Below, piece by piece: positions 44,926 through 53,361 of a DNA stretch of 64,000 nucleotides (within the stretch, counting starts at the first letter, position 1; each line of letters starts with the position of its first letter). The DNA is taken from assembly GCA_016717285.1 (NCBI GenBank), contig JADKFU010000005.1:914501-978500 (forward strand). Reading direction: 5' to 3'. The notes under the pieces were generated by a model. The model saw only the letters and a program-made list of their open reading frames with translations. It was not told where the DNA came from and made no database searches. This stretch comes from Chitinophagaceae bacterium (GTDB lineage Bacteria > Bacteroidota > Bacteroidia > Chitinophagales > UBA10324). The translations under genes and the position numbers were made by a program.

Positions 44926-45467
44926 TAATTGTTAAATTGTTTAATTGTTAAATTGTTGGGGTCAGTGGGTTGATGAAGTGGATTTTTTTGCGTAAGGATT
45001 TTATTGGAACTATAAATATTGATTTTATGGAAAATCAAAAGAAATTCATGAAGCTTAGTGATGTGGAAGCTTACCGGATAGCTTTTCACTTAAGTAATTA
45101 TATCTGGGATGTAGTGAGGAGTTGGGATTCATTTGCAAGGAATAGCATTGGAAGTCAATTTGCAAATGCAGCAGATTCCATTTCCGCAAATATTGCTGAA
45201 GGCTGGGGCAGATATGGTAAGAGAGATAAAGTGAAACATTACAGAATAAGCCTTGGAGAAACTACGGAATGCCTGGATTGGAATCAGAAATCAAAAGTGA
45301 GAACACTTTTGAAAGATGAAGAGTACGATCATATTTTTACGGAACTTAAGAAATTACCCAAAGCAATTCATTCATAAATTTCACCAATGAAAATTTAAAA
45401 GAGTAATTCAACGAAACTATCTGAAGAGGCTGCATAACAATTAAACAATTAAACAATTCAACAATTA
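44926..45467. mobile_element. Inverted-repeat cassette with a four-helix-bundle gene
   Basis: The gap between sdhA and sdhB is bounded by ~32-bp inverted repeats: 44927-44958, starting AATTGTTAAATTGTT, and the complement of 45436-45467. They match at about 29 of 32 positions and are themselves made of AATTGTT units. Inside is one gene (45027). The right repeat ends 3 bp before the sdhB ATG. No target duplication or transposase is visible, so mobility is inferred only from the structure. Confidence 0.55.
45027..45377 (+). CDS. Four-helix-bundle protein (S23/IVP family)
   Basis: 116 aa from ATG 45027 (ATG 45048 is also possible; the frame extends to 44970). It has KLSDVEAYRIAFHLSNYIWDVVRSWDSFARNSIGSQFANAADSISANIAEGWGRYGKRDKVKHYRISLGETTECLDW, the characteristic pattern I-G-x-Q-x-x-x-A-x-x-S-I-x-A-N-I-A-E-G-x-G-R of the TIGR02436 family. 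Such proteins are encoded in 23S rRNA intervening sequences of some bacteria and at many intergenic sites in Bacteroidota. They share a fold with the Avd accessory protein of diversity-generating retroelements. Molecular role unknown. It sits inside inverted repeats between sdhA and sdhB. Confidence 0.88.
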   Translation: MENQKKFMKLSDVEAYRIAFHLSNYIWDVVRSWDSFARNSIGSQFANAADSISANIAEGWGRYGKRDKVKHYRISLGETTECLDWNQKSKVRTLLKDEEYDHIFTELKKLPKAIHS

Positions 45468-45470
45468 CCG

Positions 45471-46220
45471 ATGCAACTAACCCTAAAAGTCTGGCGCCAG
45501 AAGAATCGAGATGACAAAGGAACCTTTGAAACCTATCAGCTCGCCGATGTGGATGAGCATGCTTCTTTCCTGGAGATGTTTGATGTGTTGAATGAACAGT
45601 TGATCAATGAAGGAAAAGATCCGGTTGCTTTCGATCATGATTGTCGCGAAGGAATCTGTGGCACCTGCAGCATGGTGATCAACGGCCGCCCTCATGGACC
45701 GATGAAAGCTACCACCACTTGCCAATTGCACATGCGTCATTTTAAGGATGGTGATACGATTACTGTTGAACCGTGGCGTGCGAAAGGATTTCCAGTATTA
45801 CGCGATCTTGTGACTGACCGGACTTCTTTCGATCGCATTATAGCGGCAGGAGGATTTGTGTCTGTTAATACGGGACAAGCTGCTGATGCGAATGCCATAT
45901 TGATTGAAAAAGAAAAATCTGATCTCGCTTTTGAAGCGGCTGCCTGTATTGGATGTGGTGCCTGCGTAGCTGCCTGCAAAAATTCTTCCGCCATGTTATT
46001 CGTGGGTGCAAAAGTTTCACACCTGGCTTTGCTGCCGCAAGGTGAACCGGAACGTGGACAAAGGGTGCTGAATATGGTAGCGCAGATGGACCTCGAAGGA
46101 TTTGGAAGTTGTACCAATACACTTGCATGCGAAGCGGAATGCCCAAAAGAAATTTCCGCCATGAATATCGCGCGCCTGAATCGTGAATATCTGTGGGCTA
46201 GTATGACTGAAAATAAGTGA
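45471..46220 (+). CDS. sdhB: Succinate dehydrogenase iron-sulfur subunit
   Basis: 249 aa. The 2Fe-2S domain has FDHDCREGICGTCSMVINGRPHGP (about residues 59-82) and TTCQLHMRHF. The 4Fe-4S and 3Fe-4S sites are AACIGCGACVAACKNSSAMLFVGAK (about residues 160-184) and GSCTNTLACEAECPKEISAMNIARLNREY. It carries electrons from SdhA flavin to the b558 anchor. Start ATG at 45471, only 3 bp after the inverted repeat of the four-helix-bundle cassette. Confidence 0.96.
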   Translation: MQLTLKVWRQKNRDDKGTFETYQLADVDEHASFLEMFDVLNEQLINEGKDPVAFDHDCREGICGTCSMVINGRPHGPMKATTTCQLHMRHFKDGDTITVEPWRAKGFPVLRDLVTDRTSFDRIIAAGGFVSVNTGQAADANAILIEKEKSDLAFEAAACIGCGACVAACKNSSAMLFVGAKVSHLALLPQGEPERGQRVLNMVAQMDLEGFGSCTNTLACEAECPKEISAMNIARLNREYLWASMTENK

Positions 46221-46320
46221 TTGAGTAAATCAGCATGCATTACATTTTAAATTTTCGCGTGAAGGCCACAACAAGGCTTCACAACAATCTCTTGCCAATT
46301 ATAACTCCTGAACTTTCCAG

Positions 46321-46353
46321 AAAAAAAAAAAAAAAAAAAAAACCAAAAAAAAA
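46321..46353. repeat. Poly-A tract
   Basis: An uninterrupted run of 22 A is followed by CC and a further 9 A, about 100 bp after sdhB. It is the longest homopolymer in the window and may be unstable or a sequencing artefact. Confidence 0.8.
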
Positions 46354-46390
46354 TTCAAAGGCTACAACACTCTTCCAATAACTCACTTTA

Positions 46391-46440
46391 GAACAAACAA
46401 TCTAAACATCATAAACCCTATAAACTTTTCAAACTCTTTG
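46391..46440. repeat. Simple-sequence repeat, copy A
   Basis: The segment starts ACAATCTAAACATCATAAAC and continues to CTTTTCAAACTCTTTG. A close relative lies at 54729-54780, in the same orientation. The units are short degenerate variants of TCTAAAC/TATAAAC. It ends 50 bp before the DUF2200 gene. Confidence 0.6.
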
Positions 46441-46489
46441 CTGAGCACAGCAATAAAATAGTCTGAGAGAAAACTTCCAAAAAGAAGAC

Positions 46490-46855
46490 ATGAACAACGC
46501 AAACAATCACGATGAGCGCTTTGCAAAAATGACATTCGCGACCGTATATCCGCTTTATGTAACAAAGGTGGAGAAGAAAGGCAGAACAAAAGATGAACTG
46601 TACCAGGTGATAGCGTGGCTAACAGGGTTTGATGAAAAAAAACTGCAAACACTCATTAAAGAAAAAGTGACTTTTGAAACATTCTTTCAAAGAGCCACCT
46701 TAAATCCTAATGCTGCGCTAATTACCGGTGTAATCTGTGGTTATCGGGTGGAAGAAATCAAAAATCCGTTAACGCAACAAGTAAGGTATTTGGATAAGCT
46801 GGTAGATGAGTTGGCGAAAGGCCGGAAGATGGAAAAGATTTTACGTGTTGCTTAG
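46490..46855 (+). CDS. DUF2200 family protein
   Basis: 121 aa, full length for this family. It contains RFAKMTFATVYPLYVTKVEKKGRTKDELYQVIAWLTGFDEKKLQTLI and TFETFFQRATLNPNAALITGVICGYRVEEIKNPLTQQVRYLDKLVDELAKGRKMEKIL, the diagnostic sequence of the small cytosolic DUF2200 family. The function is unknown. It is the first gene of an accessory run of small, same-strand genes that continues to 54676. No operon partner is close, since the next gene starts 300 bp on. Confidence 0.9.
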   Translation: MNNANNHDERFAKMTFATVYPLYVTKVEKKGRTKDELYQVIAWLTGFDEKKLQTLIKEKVTFETFFQRATLNPNAALITGVICGYRVEEIKNPLTQQVRYLDKLVDELAKGRKMEKILRVA

Positions 46856-47156
46856 TGTGACCGATGAATGATTGAATAACTTTTCACTTAACATAGAAAG
46901 GGCAAACGCACTGCTTATAACCTATCGGGACATAACTTCCTAAATGTATTTGCTTCCTGAATCAATTAGCGATTACTAAAATTATCTTTAGCTACGAGAG
47001 GATTTATCTTAGTCCAAATTAACCTGCTACAATGTCCATATTACACCGCTTGCCATTACTATTCAGCCAATAGATTTGCAGTATAAAATTTAGTTTGACA
47101 ATTTTAATTCAGTAACAGACAATTATTGTTCAAACGATCATCAAAAACCAATACTC
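46856..47156. other. Intergenic stretch, nothing recognised
   Basis: About 300 bp with no supported gene, RNA or clear repeat. Confidence 0.4.
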
Positions 47157-47654
47157 ATGGAGAACAAAAATTTCACAACAACTATTCTGGTTGACAATAC
47201 ACCGGAAGAAGTTTTCAATGCGATCAATAATGTTCGTGGATGGTGGAGTGAAAACATTGATGGCAACACCGATAAACCGGACGCGGAATTTCTATACCAC
47301 TATAAAGATGTTCATATCTGTAAAATGAAGATCATTGAAATGGTGCCGGGCAAAAAAGTTGTTTGGCTGGTGTTGGAAAATCAATTCAATTTCACAAAGG
47401 ATCAAAGTGAATGGAAAGGCAATAAAATATTTTTTGAAATTTCTGAAAAGGATAACCAGACGCAACTTCAATTCACACAATCTGGTCTGACACCTGAATA
47501 TGAATGCTATAATGTTTGCCAGGATGCATGGACAAGTTACATACAAGGCAGTATAAAGGATTTAATTACAACGGGAAAAGGAAAGCCCAACACGAAAGAA
47601 GATGATTCGCTTAATAAGGAACTCATAGAAAAATGGGGACTCCCGAAAAAATAG
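47157..47654 (+). CDS. SRPBCC (START-like, AHSA1-type) domain protein
   Basis: 165 aa. The N-terminus FTTTILVDNTPEEVFNAINNVRGWWSENIDG is the first strand and helix of a Bet v 1-like/AHSA1 fold. It is followed by FLYHYKDVHICKMKIIEMVPGKKVVWLVLEN, TKIFFEISEKDNQTQLQFTQSGLTPEYECYNVCQDAWTSYIQGSIKDLITTGKG. This matches small SRPBCC proteins that bind hydrophobic ligands. The ligand is unknown. It is single-domain, cytosolic and without an obvious operon partner. Confidence 0.88.
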   Translation: MENKNFTTTILVDNTPEEVFNAINNVRGWWSENIDGNTDKPDAEFLYHYKDVHICKMKIIEMVPGKKVVWLVLENQFNFTKDQSEWKGNKIFFEISEKDNQTQLQFTQSGLTPEYECYNVCQDAWTSYIQGSIKDLITTGKGKPNTKEDDSLNKELIEKWGLPKK

Positions 47655-47930
47655 TTTTTGTATAACCGTAATGCCTCGTTATTTGTATAAAATTCCGGAT
47701 TGTGTTTCCAGATTGGAATACTAATGTCCGGTATTGATGGAGTCATCGGATGATTCAACACATTTTGTCTCTTGCCAATTGTTTTTAATTCATCAGATGA
47801 CTTCCCATTCCATTCAATCTCAAAATTTTTGCAGCAAGGAAAATTTATTTGGTGGCCCTCAAAGCGGCACCCTTTTTCCGTACCTTTCTGTCGCTTCGAA
47901 TAAGCTTTTTCGTTAACCGGCGGATTTAAA

Positions 47931-48386
47931 ATGATAGCAAAAAATAAATTATTGAGAATGGATAATGTAGGCATCGTAGTGGAATCACTCGACAATGCCA
48001 TTTCGTTTTTCACTGAGATAGGGTTGAAGCTCGAGGGAAGAGCCACTATCGAAGGAGAGTGGGCTGGAAGAGTAACCGGACTGGGTTCTCAGTGTGTAGA
48101 GATTGCTATGATGGTTACGCCTGATGGGCACAGCCGGCTCGAACTTTCGCGATTTCTAAGTCCGGCTACTATAGCTGATCACAGAACTGCTCCTGTGAAC
48201 GCACTCGGTTATCTTCGTATCATGTTCACTGTTGAAGACATTGACGAAATGGTGTCCAGGCTCATCAAGCATGGTGCTCAACTCGTTGGAGAAGTAGTTC
48301 AGTATGAGAACACTTACCGGCTATGTTACATTCGCGGGGCTGAAGGGATTCTTATTGGACTGGCAGAAGAACTTGGTAATAAATAA
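47931..48386 (+). CDS. VOC (glyoxalase/bleomycin resistance) family protein
   Basis: 151 aa. It has LRMDNVGIVVESLDNAISFFTEIGLKLEGRA (first beta-alpha-beta module), AMMVTPDGHSRLELSRFLSP with a potential metal-binding Glu, then LGYLRIMFTVEDIDEMVSRLIKHGAQLVGEV and YRLCYIRGAEGILIGLAEELG, ending with the usual final Glu. Metal-dependent dioxygenase, glyoxalase or drug-binding roles occur in this superfamily; the precise reaction cannot be inferred. An earlier short start (ATG 47931) is followed by another ATG at 47958. Confidence 0.88.
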   Translation: MIAKNKLLRMDNVGIVVESLDNAISFFTEIGLKLEGRATIEGEWAGRVTGLGSQCVEIAMMVTPDGHSRLELSRFLSPATIADHRTAPVNALGYLRIMFTVEDIDEMVSRLIKHGAQLVGEVVQYENTYRLCYIRGAEGILIGLAEELGNK

Positions 48387-48572
48387 GGAAAGGGGCATGT
48401 TATGGCCCGGCGTTCAATGCTCAACTTTAGTTGATAAATTCAACAATACATTTTCAATGGGAATTTGATCTTGGCTGAACGTTCCATGAATTGCCTTCAC
48501 AAATGCCAGGACGTTGCAAACCGTTTATGTGAGCCAGCTGGTTTTCAAAAATTCTAACTATAAGTATTAAAA

Positions 48573-49016
48573 ATGAAGCAGGAAATATCTATAAGAATCA
48601 TTTTGGAAAACCCACCGGCAGGAGTTGACTTTGGCATTCAAATGGGTAAGGGAAATAACTATGAAACAATACAAAAGCAAAGATCAAATAAGGCAGATCT
48701 CTGCTTTGAATTTAAAGTTTTGCTAAAGGAATCTAAAACGTCTTTACCTGATTTTGCAGGTCCTTATGTTCATGGAGCTTCAAAAGAACGGTTCATTTAT
48801 ATAGACATAGGTACAAATGCCGGACAGATAGATTCAGTCTGGAGTCGTCGGTTGAAAATTCCACTGCGTGATATCTCATCTGAAACAATCAAACTATTAT
48901 TGGATGACGCTTCATTACATCTGGAGACGAAAGTTCCCGGAACAGGTAAAGATGGAGGTCCCAATTGCGCAACCGTAAAACCTTTCCCGGGCTGGCATTT
49001 GATTCCGGGGTTATAA
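48573..49016 (+). CDS. DUF5990 family protein
   Basis: 147 aa. The sequence ISIRIILENPPAGVDFGIQMGKGNNYETIQKQRS, LCFEFKVLLKESKTSLPDFAGPYVHGASKERFIYIDIGTNAGQIDSVWSRRLKIPL matches what I recall of the DUF5990 family, which is small, cytosolic and of unknown function. The start ATG at 48573 is the only sensible one. It is a single gene 187 bp after the VOC gene. The C-terminal CATVKPFPGWHLIP is also conserved in the family as far as I know. Confidence 0.7.
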   Translation: MKQEISIRIILENPPAGVDFGIQMGKGNNYETIQKQRSNKADLCFEFKVLLKESKTSLPDFAGPYVHGASKERFIYIDIGTNAGQIDSVWSRRLKIPLRDISSETIKLLLDDASLHLETKVPGTGKDGGPNCATVKPFPGWHLIPGL

Positions 49017-49159
49017 AGAAAATAGTATCCAAAGGACAATGCATGTCAAGGCTGGACATGTAAACTTCTTTATTAAAATGATTCATTTGATGAGGTGAAG
49101 ACGTCAACTGCCTTAGAAAAGTGATTAGATTTGTGATGCGCTCCTCTGCGCCTGTCGTT

Positions 49160-49852
49160 ATGCGAAACCTGATTTTTTTGTTGCTGTCTTTATCCCGTTT
49201 CCCTGCTTTCAGTCAGGATGATCCGCTTAGAACTGATTGGGCAAATCTGAACAAGTATGCTGCCGCCAATCAAAAGTTGTTGCCTCCTTCAGCGAATGAA
49301 AAACGGGTGGTGTTTATGGGCAACTCCATTACGCAGGGATGGTTAGAAACAGACAGCGCTTTTTTCAGCAACAAGCCGTATATCAACAGAGGCATCAGCG
49401 GACAGACCACTTCACAAATGCTGGTTCGGTTTCGAGATGATGTTATTGAATTAAAACCTGCGGTAGTGGTGCTGCTTGCAGGAACGAATGATATCGCTGA
49501 GAACACAGGTCCTATTTCGCTTGAAAACATTTTCGGCAATATTGTTTCAATGGCAGAACTTGCTATTGCCAATAACATCCGCGTTGTGCTGTCTTCTGTG
49601 CTTCCTGTTTTTGATTATCCATGGCGACCGGGATTGCAACCTGCGGAAAAGATTGTCACGCTGAACAAGATGATTAAAACCTTTGCCGATAAAAACAAAC
49701 TGGTGTACGTGGATTACTATACTTCGATGGTGGACGAAAGAAAAGGGTTGGACAAAAAATATGCTGATGATGGCGTTCATCCAACGCTGATTGGATATAA
49801 GGTGATGGAACCTTTGGTGGAGCGTGCGATTGCAGAAGCCTTAAAGCAATAG
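49160..49852 (+). CDS. SGNH/GDSL hydrolase, secreted
   Basis: The ATG at 49160 gives MRNLIFLLLSLSRFPAFSQDD, a signal peptide; a GTG at 49121 and an ATG at 49136 lie upstream in frame. Blocks of the SGNH fold: VVFMGNSITQGW (nucleophile Ser), INRGISGQTTSQML (Gly), LLAGTNDIAEN (Asn) and YADDGVHPTLIGY (Asp and His), in the usual order. The 230-aa length fits secreted platelet-activating-factor acetylhydrolase-like esterases that deacetylate glycans or lipids. The acceptor is unknown. Confidence 0.9.
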   Translation: MRNLIFLLLSLSRFPAFSQDDPLRTDWANLNKYAAANQKLLPPSANEKRVVFMGNSITQGWLETDSAFFSNKPYINRGISGQTTSQMLVRFRDDVIELKPAVVVLLAGTNDIAENTGPISLENIFGNIVSMAELAIANNIRVVLSSVLPVFDYPWRPGLQPAEKIVTLNKMIKTFADKNKLVYVDYYTSMVDERKGLDKKYADDGVHPTLIGYKVMEPLVERAIAEALKQ

Positions 49853-49927
49853 TAGGTTATTGTCTTCACATTCGATGGAATACCAGGAAAGATTGAATTT
49901 AATAAACACTTTGAAAAGGATTAAGAA

Positions 49928-51133
49928 ATGAAACACACTTACACTTTCCTTTTAATATTGTTGGCCAATACGGTTTTTGCTCAACTAACACCTGAAATTA
50001 CTTCATGGAAAATCAACACAACAGGTGCAACAGGTTATGCAGGAATTTTGACCAATGTGCAGCAAGTTCAATATTCAACTAACAATGTTTATGTAAGTGC
50101 TACCTGTATTCCGGATTATACAATCGGTCCGTGGACAGCAAATCCAAATATTCCGGAGAACAAAAATTTTGTTTTTAAAATCACCCGTAATCCGGTTCAA
50201 AATACCGGCACTTTAACAAATACACCACTGGGACACGTGGGTGTTTGGAGTAATGGCGTAAGTATTTTTAATCCGAAGGATGGAATGAGTTATAACAATG
50301 CAGGCGTCTGGAACAGAGATGCACTTTACTATGAAGGGATAAGTTTTGATAATTGTTTGGGACACCCGAATGCGCAAAGTGAATATCACCTGCACGTAAA
50401 TCCAACTTGCTTGTATAATGATGCAGACAGTACACAACATTCGCCCATCATCGGATATGCTTTTGACGGATTTCCTGTTTATGGTGCATATGGTTATGCC
50501 AACACAAATGGAACCGGGGCAATTAAAAGAATGACCAGCAGTTATGAAATGAATACAGGAACAACAAGAATAAACGGACCTGCTGTAGATGCAACCTATC
50601 CATTGGGTGCTTTTATTGAAGACAGAACTTTTGTAAGTGGTGCCGGAGATTTAGATATTCACAATGGAAGATTTTGTGTAACACCTGATTATCCCGATGG
50701 GATCTATGCATATTTTGTAACTATTGACGCGAATTTATATCCTGTTTATCCATATGTCTTAGGACCAACTTATTTCGGTATCGTGCAAGCAGGCAATACT
50801 GGTCCGAATAGTGGACATAACATCATAACAGAAACGGTGGTAACCTACACACCAGGTGCTGCAGGGATTTCTACTATTGACCAAAAAATAGCATTCGAAT
50901 ATTATCCAAATCCAACTAATGATTACCTGACAATATTTGTTGCACCGGGTGAAAACAATAATTTAGCTGCACAATTATTAAATGCATCCGGACAAATAGT
51001 GCATTCAGAAAAGAATATTCAACCGGCAGTTCCCTATATAATTAATGTAGAAAATTTATCAAGCGGAATTTATTATTTGAAGTTACAAGGAAATACAAAA
51101 TCGGCAGTACAAAAAATAAGTATTGAGCATTAG
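49928..51133 (+). CDS. YHYH-domain protein with T9SS tail
   Basis: 401 aa with signal peptide MKHTYTFLLILLANTVFAQ. The YHYH domain shows GHVGVWSNGVSIFNPKDGMSYNNAGVWNRDALYYEGISFDNCLGHPNAQSEYHLHVNP (about residues 100-157), where Y-H-L-H stands for Y-H-Y-H, and IIGYAFDGFPVYGAYGY. The C-terminus (FEYYPNPTNDYLTIFVAPGE, then LSSGIYYLKLQG) is a type A sorting signal. The YHYH family is secreted and probably metal-binding because of the His cluster, but no activity is established. Confidence 0.85.
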   Translation: MKHTYTFLLILLANTVFAQLTPEITSWKINTTGATGYAGILTNVQQVQYSTNNVYVSATCIPDYTIGPWTANPNIPENKNFVFKITRNPVQNTGTLTNTPLGHVGVWSNGVSIFNPKDGMSYNNAGVWNRDALYYEGISFDNCLGHPNAQSEYHLHVNPTCLYNDADSTQHSPIIGYAFDGFPVYGAYGYANTNGTGAIKRMTSSYEMNTGTTRINGPAVDATYPLGAFIEDRTFVSGAGDLDIHNGRFCVTPDYPDGIYAYFVTIDANLYPVYPYVLGPTYFGIVQAGNTGPNSGHNIITETVVTYTPGAAGISTIDQKIAFEYYPNPTNDYLTIFVAPGENNNLAAQLLNASGQIVHSEKNIQPAVPYIINVENLSSGIYYLKLQGNTKSAVQKISIEH

Positions 51134-51267
51134 ATTGGCAGGAGGATGGCGTCGCTGGTAATGCTTTATATTTAATTCCATTTATCACTGATGCGGTTAT
51201 ATACTTTTATTTGAGCCAGTTAGTTGAATAGAACTCTAAATGCTTTGTGTGACCGAAAAGACAGACC

Positions 51268-52098
51268 TTGCAATTTTTAAAAGTTAGTTTGACAATTATA
51301 CTTTTCTCCCTGTTAACGATTTTGACACAGGTGGGAGGATTTGTTTATTTGCTTTCACTTTTGACATACAGATTTATTGACACGTGGACAAGCAACAGTT
51401 TTCTAAAAGTTACTATCAGGTTCACATCCTTTATGATGCTTTATTTACTGACGACTTTCATAATTGTTCCCGCTCTTGCAAAATCCTTGGGACGAGTTCC
51501 ACTACCATTTACTGAAACGAAGCACCTGCGACCTCTAAACATTTTGACTTGCTTTCTTAACCGTAACTACGTCAGACCAGAGCTAAGACAATCAGCATTT
51601 GAAGTGGCAACGCAAATGAATAACCAATTCCCGGGGACAACCGTAAATTATTTGGATGCTAACTTTCCGTTCATTAACAATTTCCCTCTTCTTCCTCACC
51701 TTAGTCACAATGATGGTAAAAAAATTGACCTTTCTTTTTGTTATCGTGATGCCAAGACAGGTGAATCAACAAATAAGTGTCCTTCATTTATTGGTTACGG
51801 AATTTGTGAAGAGCCCTTACAAAATGAAAAAAACACGGCTGCATTTTGTGCCGGGAAGGGCTATTGGCAATATAGTTTTTTGACTAAAGTTATTTCGCAA
51901 GACAGCAAAAAGGATTTTGCTTTTGACAGTGACAAGACAAGAGAATTAATAAACTTTTTTGTAACCCAGCCTTGCATTGGGAAAATTTTTATGGAGCCAC
52001 ATTTAAAGACACGTTTAAAATTAACTTCAGACAAAATAAGGTTTCATGGTTGCCAGGCGGTTAGACATGACGATCATATACACGTGCAATTAAAATGA
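51268..52098 (+). CDS. Membrane-anchored MepA/M15-like peptidase homologue
   Basis: 276 aa, starting with TTG at 51268. Two or three N-terminal transmembrane helices fill residues ~1-72. The extracytoplasmic part has FPLLPHLSHNDGKKIDLSFCYRD (a His-x6-Asp pattern, about residues 148-160) and ends with CQAVRHDDHIHVQLK, an H-x-D-D-H-I-H motif. This His/Asp and terminal H-x-H pattern resembles LAS-type peptidoglycan endopeptidases (MepA, VanX/M15), so cell-wall cleavage is a reasonable guess. The family itself is not firmly recognised. Its last four bases overlap the start of the DUF998 gene. Confidence 0.6.
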   Translation: MQFLKVSLTIILFSLLTILTQVGGFVYLLSLLTYRFIDTWTSNSFLKVTIRFTSFMMLYLLTTFIIVPALAKSLGRVPLPFTETKHLRPLNILTCFLNRNYVRPELRQSAFEVATQMNNQFPGTTVNYLDANFPFINNFPLLPHLSHNDGKKIDLSFCYRDAKTGESTNKCPSFIGYGICEEPLQNEKNTAAFCAGKGYWQYSFLTKVISQDSKKDFAFDSDKTRELINFFVTQPCIGKIFMEPHLKTRLKLTSDKIRFHGCQAVRHDDHIHVQLK

Positions 52099-52784
52099 CG
52101 GACAGAAGGAAAATGATTTTAAATAACGGCATTAGCAAAACAACAAAAGCACTGCTTATTTGCGGACAAACAGGTTGCATTTTATTTATAGCGATGTTTC
52201 TTATTCAGGGACAATTACGCGAAGGTTATACGCCCTTAAAATTTCCAATAAGTTCTTTGTCAATCGGACAATTTGGATGGATTCAAATAACCAATTTTAT
52301 AATCTCCGGCGTATTAATATTTTTATCCGCGATAGGATTTAGACAGGCTACACCATCATTAAAAAATTCAATCTGGATATCACGACTAATAGGAGCAGTC
52401 GGATTTGGTTTGGTTGGTGCCGGACTTTTTTCTTCTGATCCTGTATATGGTTATCCGACAACAGAACCTCTTGCTGTTGCCCAATTCACGATTCACGGGC
52501 ATCTTCATGACTTCTTTTCAATTATCGTTTTTGTGTGTTTACCAATCGCAATTTTTAAAATGCGAAACCGGTTTAAAGAAGCAAATAATAATAGCTGGGC
52601 AGCATATTCATTCTTATCAGGAATTGGTATTCTGACATTTTTTATTCTCGCCGGCATTGGATTTAAACAGGTGAGAGGGTTAGTTGAACTTGCTGGCGTA
52701 TTGCAAAGATTGAGTATTATAATTGGGTGTGTATGGATGGCGGCAATATCATTCTTAATAATAAAAAGCTCCAGACAAATTTGA
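52095..52784 (+). CDS. DUF998 membrane protein
   Basis: 229 aa with six hydrophobic helices. LLICGQTGCILFIAMFLIQGQLREGYTPLKFPISSLSIGQFGWIQITNFIISGVLIFLSAIGF is the diagnostic DUF998 start: the short polar loop with Y-x-P-x-x-x-P-I-S-x-L-x-x-G between helices one and two. VGAGLFSSDPVYGYP and FTIHGHLHDFFSIIVFV follow. The function of the family is unknown. The ATGA overlap with the upstream peptidase-like gene implies translational coupling. Confidence 0.88.
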   Translation: MTDRRKMILNNGISKTTKALLICGQTGCILFIAMFLIQGQLREGYTPLKFPISSLSIGQFGWIQITNFIISGVLIFLSAIGFRQATPSLKNSIWISRLIGAVGFGLVGAGLFSSDPVYGYPTTEPLAVAQFTIHGHLHDFFSIIVFVCLPIAIFKMRNRFKEANNNSWAAYSFLSGIGILTFFILAGIGFKQVRGLVELAGVLQRLSIIIGCVWMAAISFLIIKSSRQI

Positions 52785-52886
52785 CAAAGGAGAAGGTTTA
52801 ATGGAAATGAGGTAAGCAGCAAAGTGTTAGCGGTAATGCCGCGAAACATGAAACGATAAGCAACCAACGACAAATTATAAACTGAA

Positions 52887-53333
52887 ATGGAGTTAAAAAT
52901 TATAAACCTTCACGAAAATAAAAATGACAAGATTTTCGGTTCAGAAGACTGCCAGGCCTTACTAAGCATGTACGAGGATTATTACCCAAAAATTGGATTC
53001 AATGTGCCTTGGGTTGGATATTTCATCATCAGAGAAAATAGAATCGTTGGCTCTTGCAGTTTTACAGGACAACCTTTTAATGGAAAAGTTGAAATTGCTT
53101 ATTGGACATTTGAAGAATTTGAAGGAGAAGGAATTGCTTCTTTTGCGTGCAAAGAATTACTTTCCATCGCAAAAAAGGCGAACCCTAATCTGACAATCAC
53201 AGCAAAGACAGCTCCTGAACATAATGCTTCAACTAAAATTTTGGAGAAAAACGGATTTCAATTTTCTGAAGTGGTTCAAGATGATGAAATCGGAGATGCC
53301 TGGTTATGGATACTTAATGAAGAACTCAGCTAA
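52887..53333 (+). CDS. GNAT family N-acetyltransferase (RimJ/RimL-like)
   Basis: 148 aa. It contains YFIIRENRIVGSCSFTGQPFNGKVEIAYWTFEEFEGEGIASFACKELLSIA (about residues 50-100), where the E-G-E-G-I-A segment stands for the usual R/Q-G-x-G-x-A acetyl-CoA loop. It continues with APEHNASTKILEKNGFQFSEVVQD, the N-x-x-S-x-x-x-x-x-K-x-G-F motif of RimJ/RimL-like acetyltransferases. Acceptor unknown; small acetyltransferases of this sort often modify antibiotics or proteins. It lies 102 bp after the DUF998 gene. Confidence 0.85.
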   Translation: MELKIINLHENKNDKIFGSEDCQALLSMYEDYYPKIGFNVPWVGYFIIRENRIVGSCSFTGQPFNGKVEIAYWTFEEFEGEGIASFACKELLSIAKKANPNLTITAKTAPEHNASTKILEKNGFQFSEVVQDDEIGDAWLWILNEELS

Positions 53334-53361
53334 CATTAAAATGAACGCGAATAAGTGAACA

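Noticed and set aside
47537..48046. 169-aa open frame on the minus strand between the SRPBCC and VOC genes
   Set aside because: It overlaps both well-supported genes by more than 110 bp, has no recognisable motif and no promoter; it is most likely an accidental open frame.
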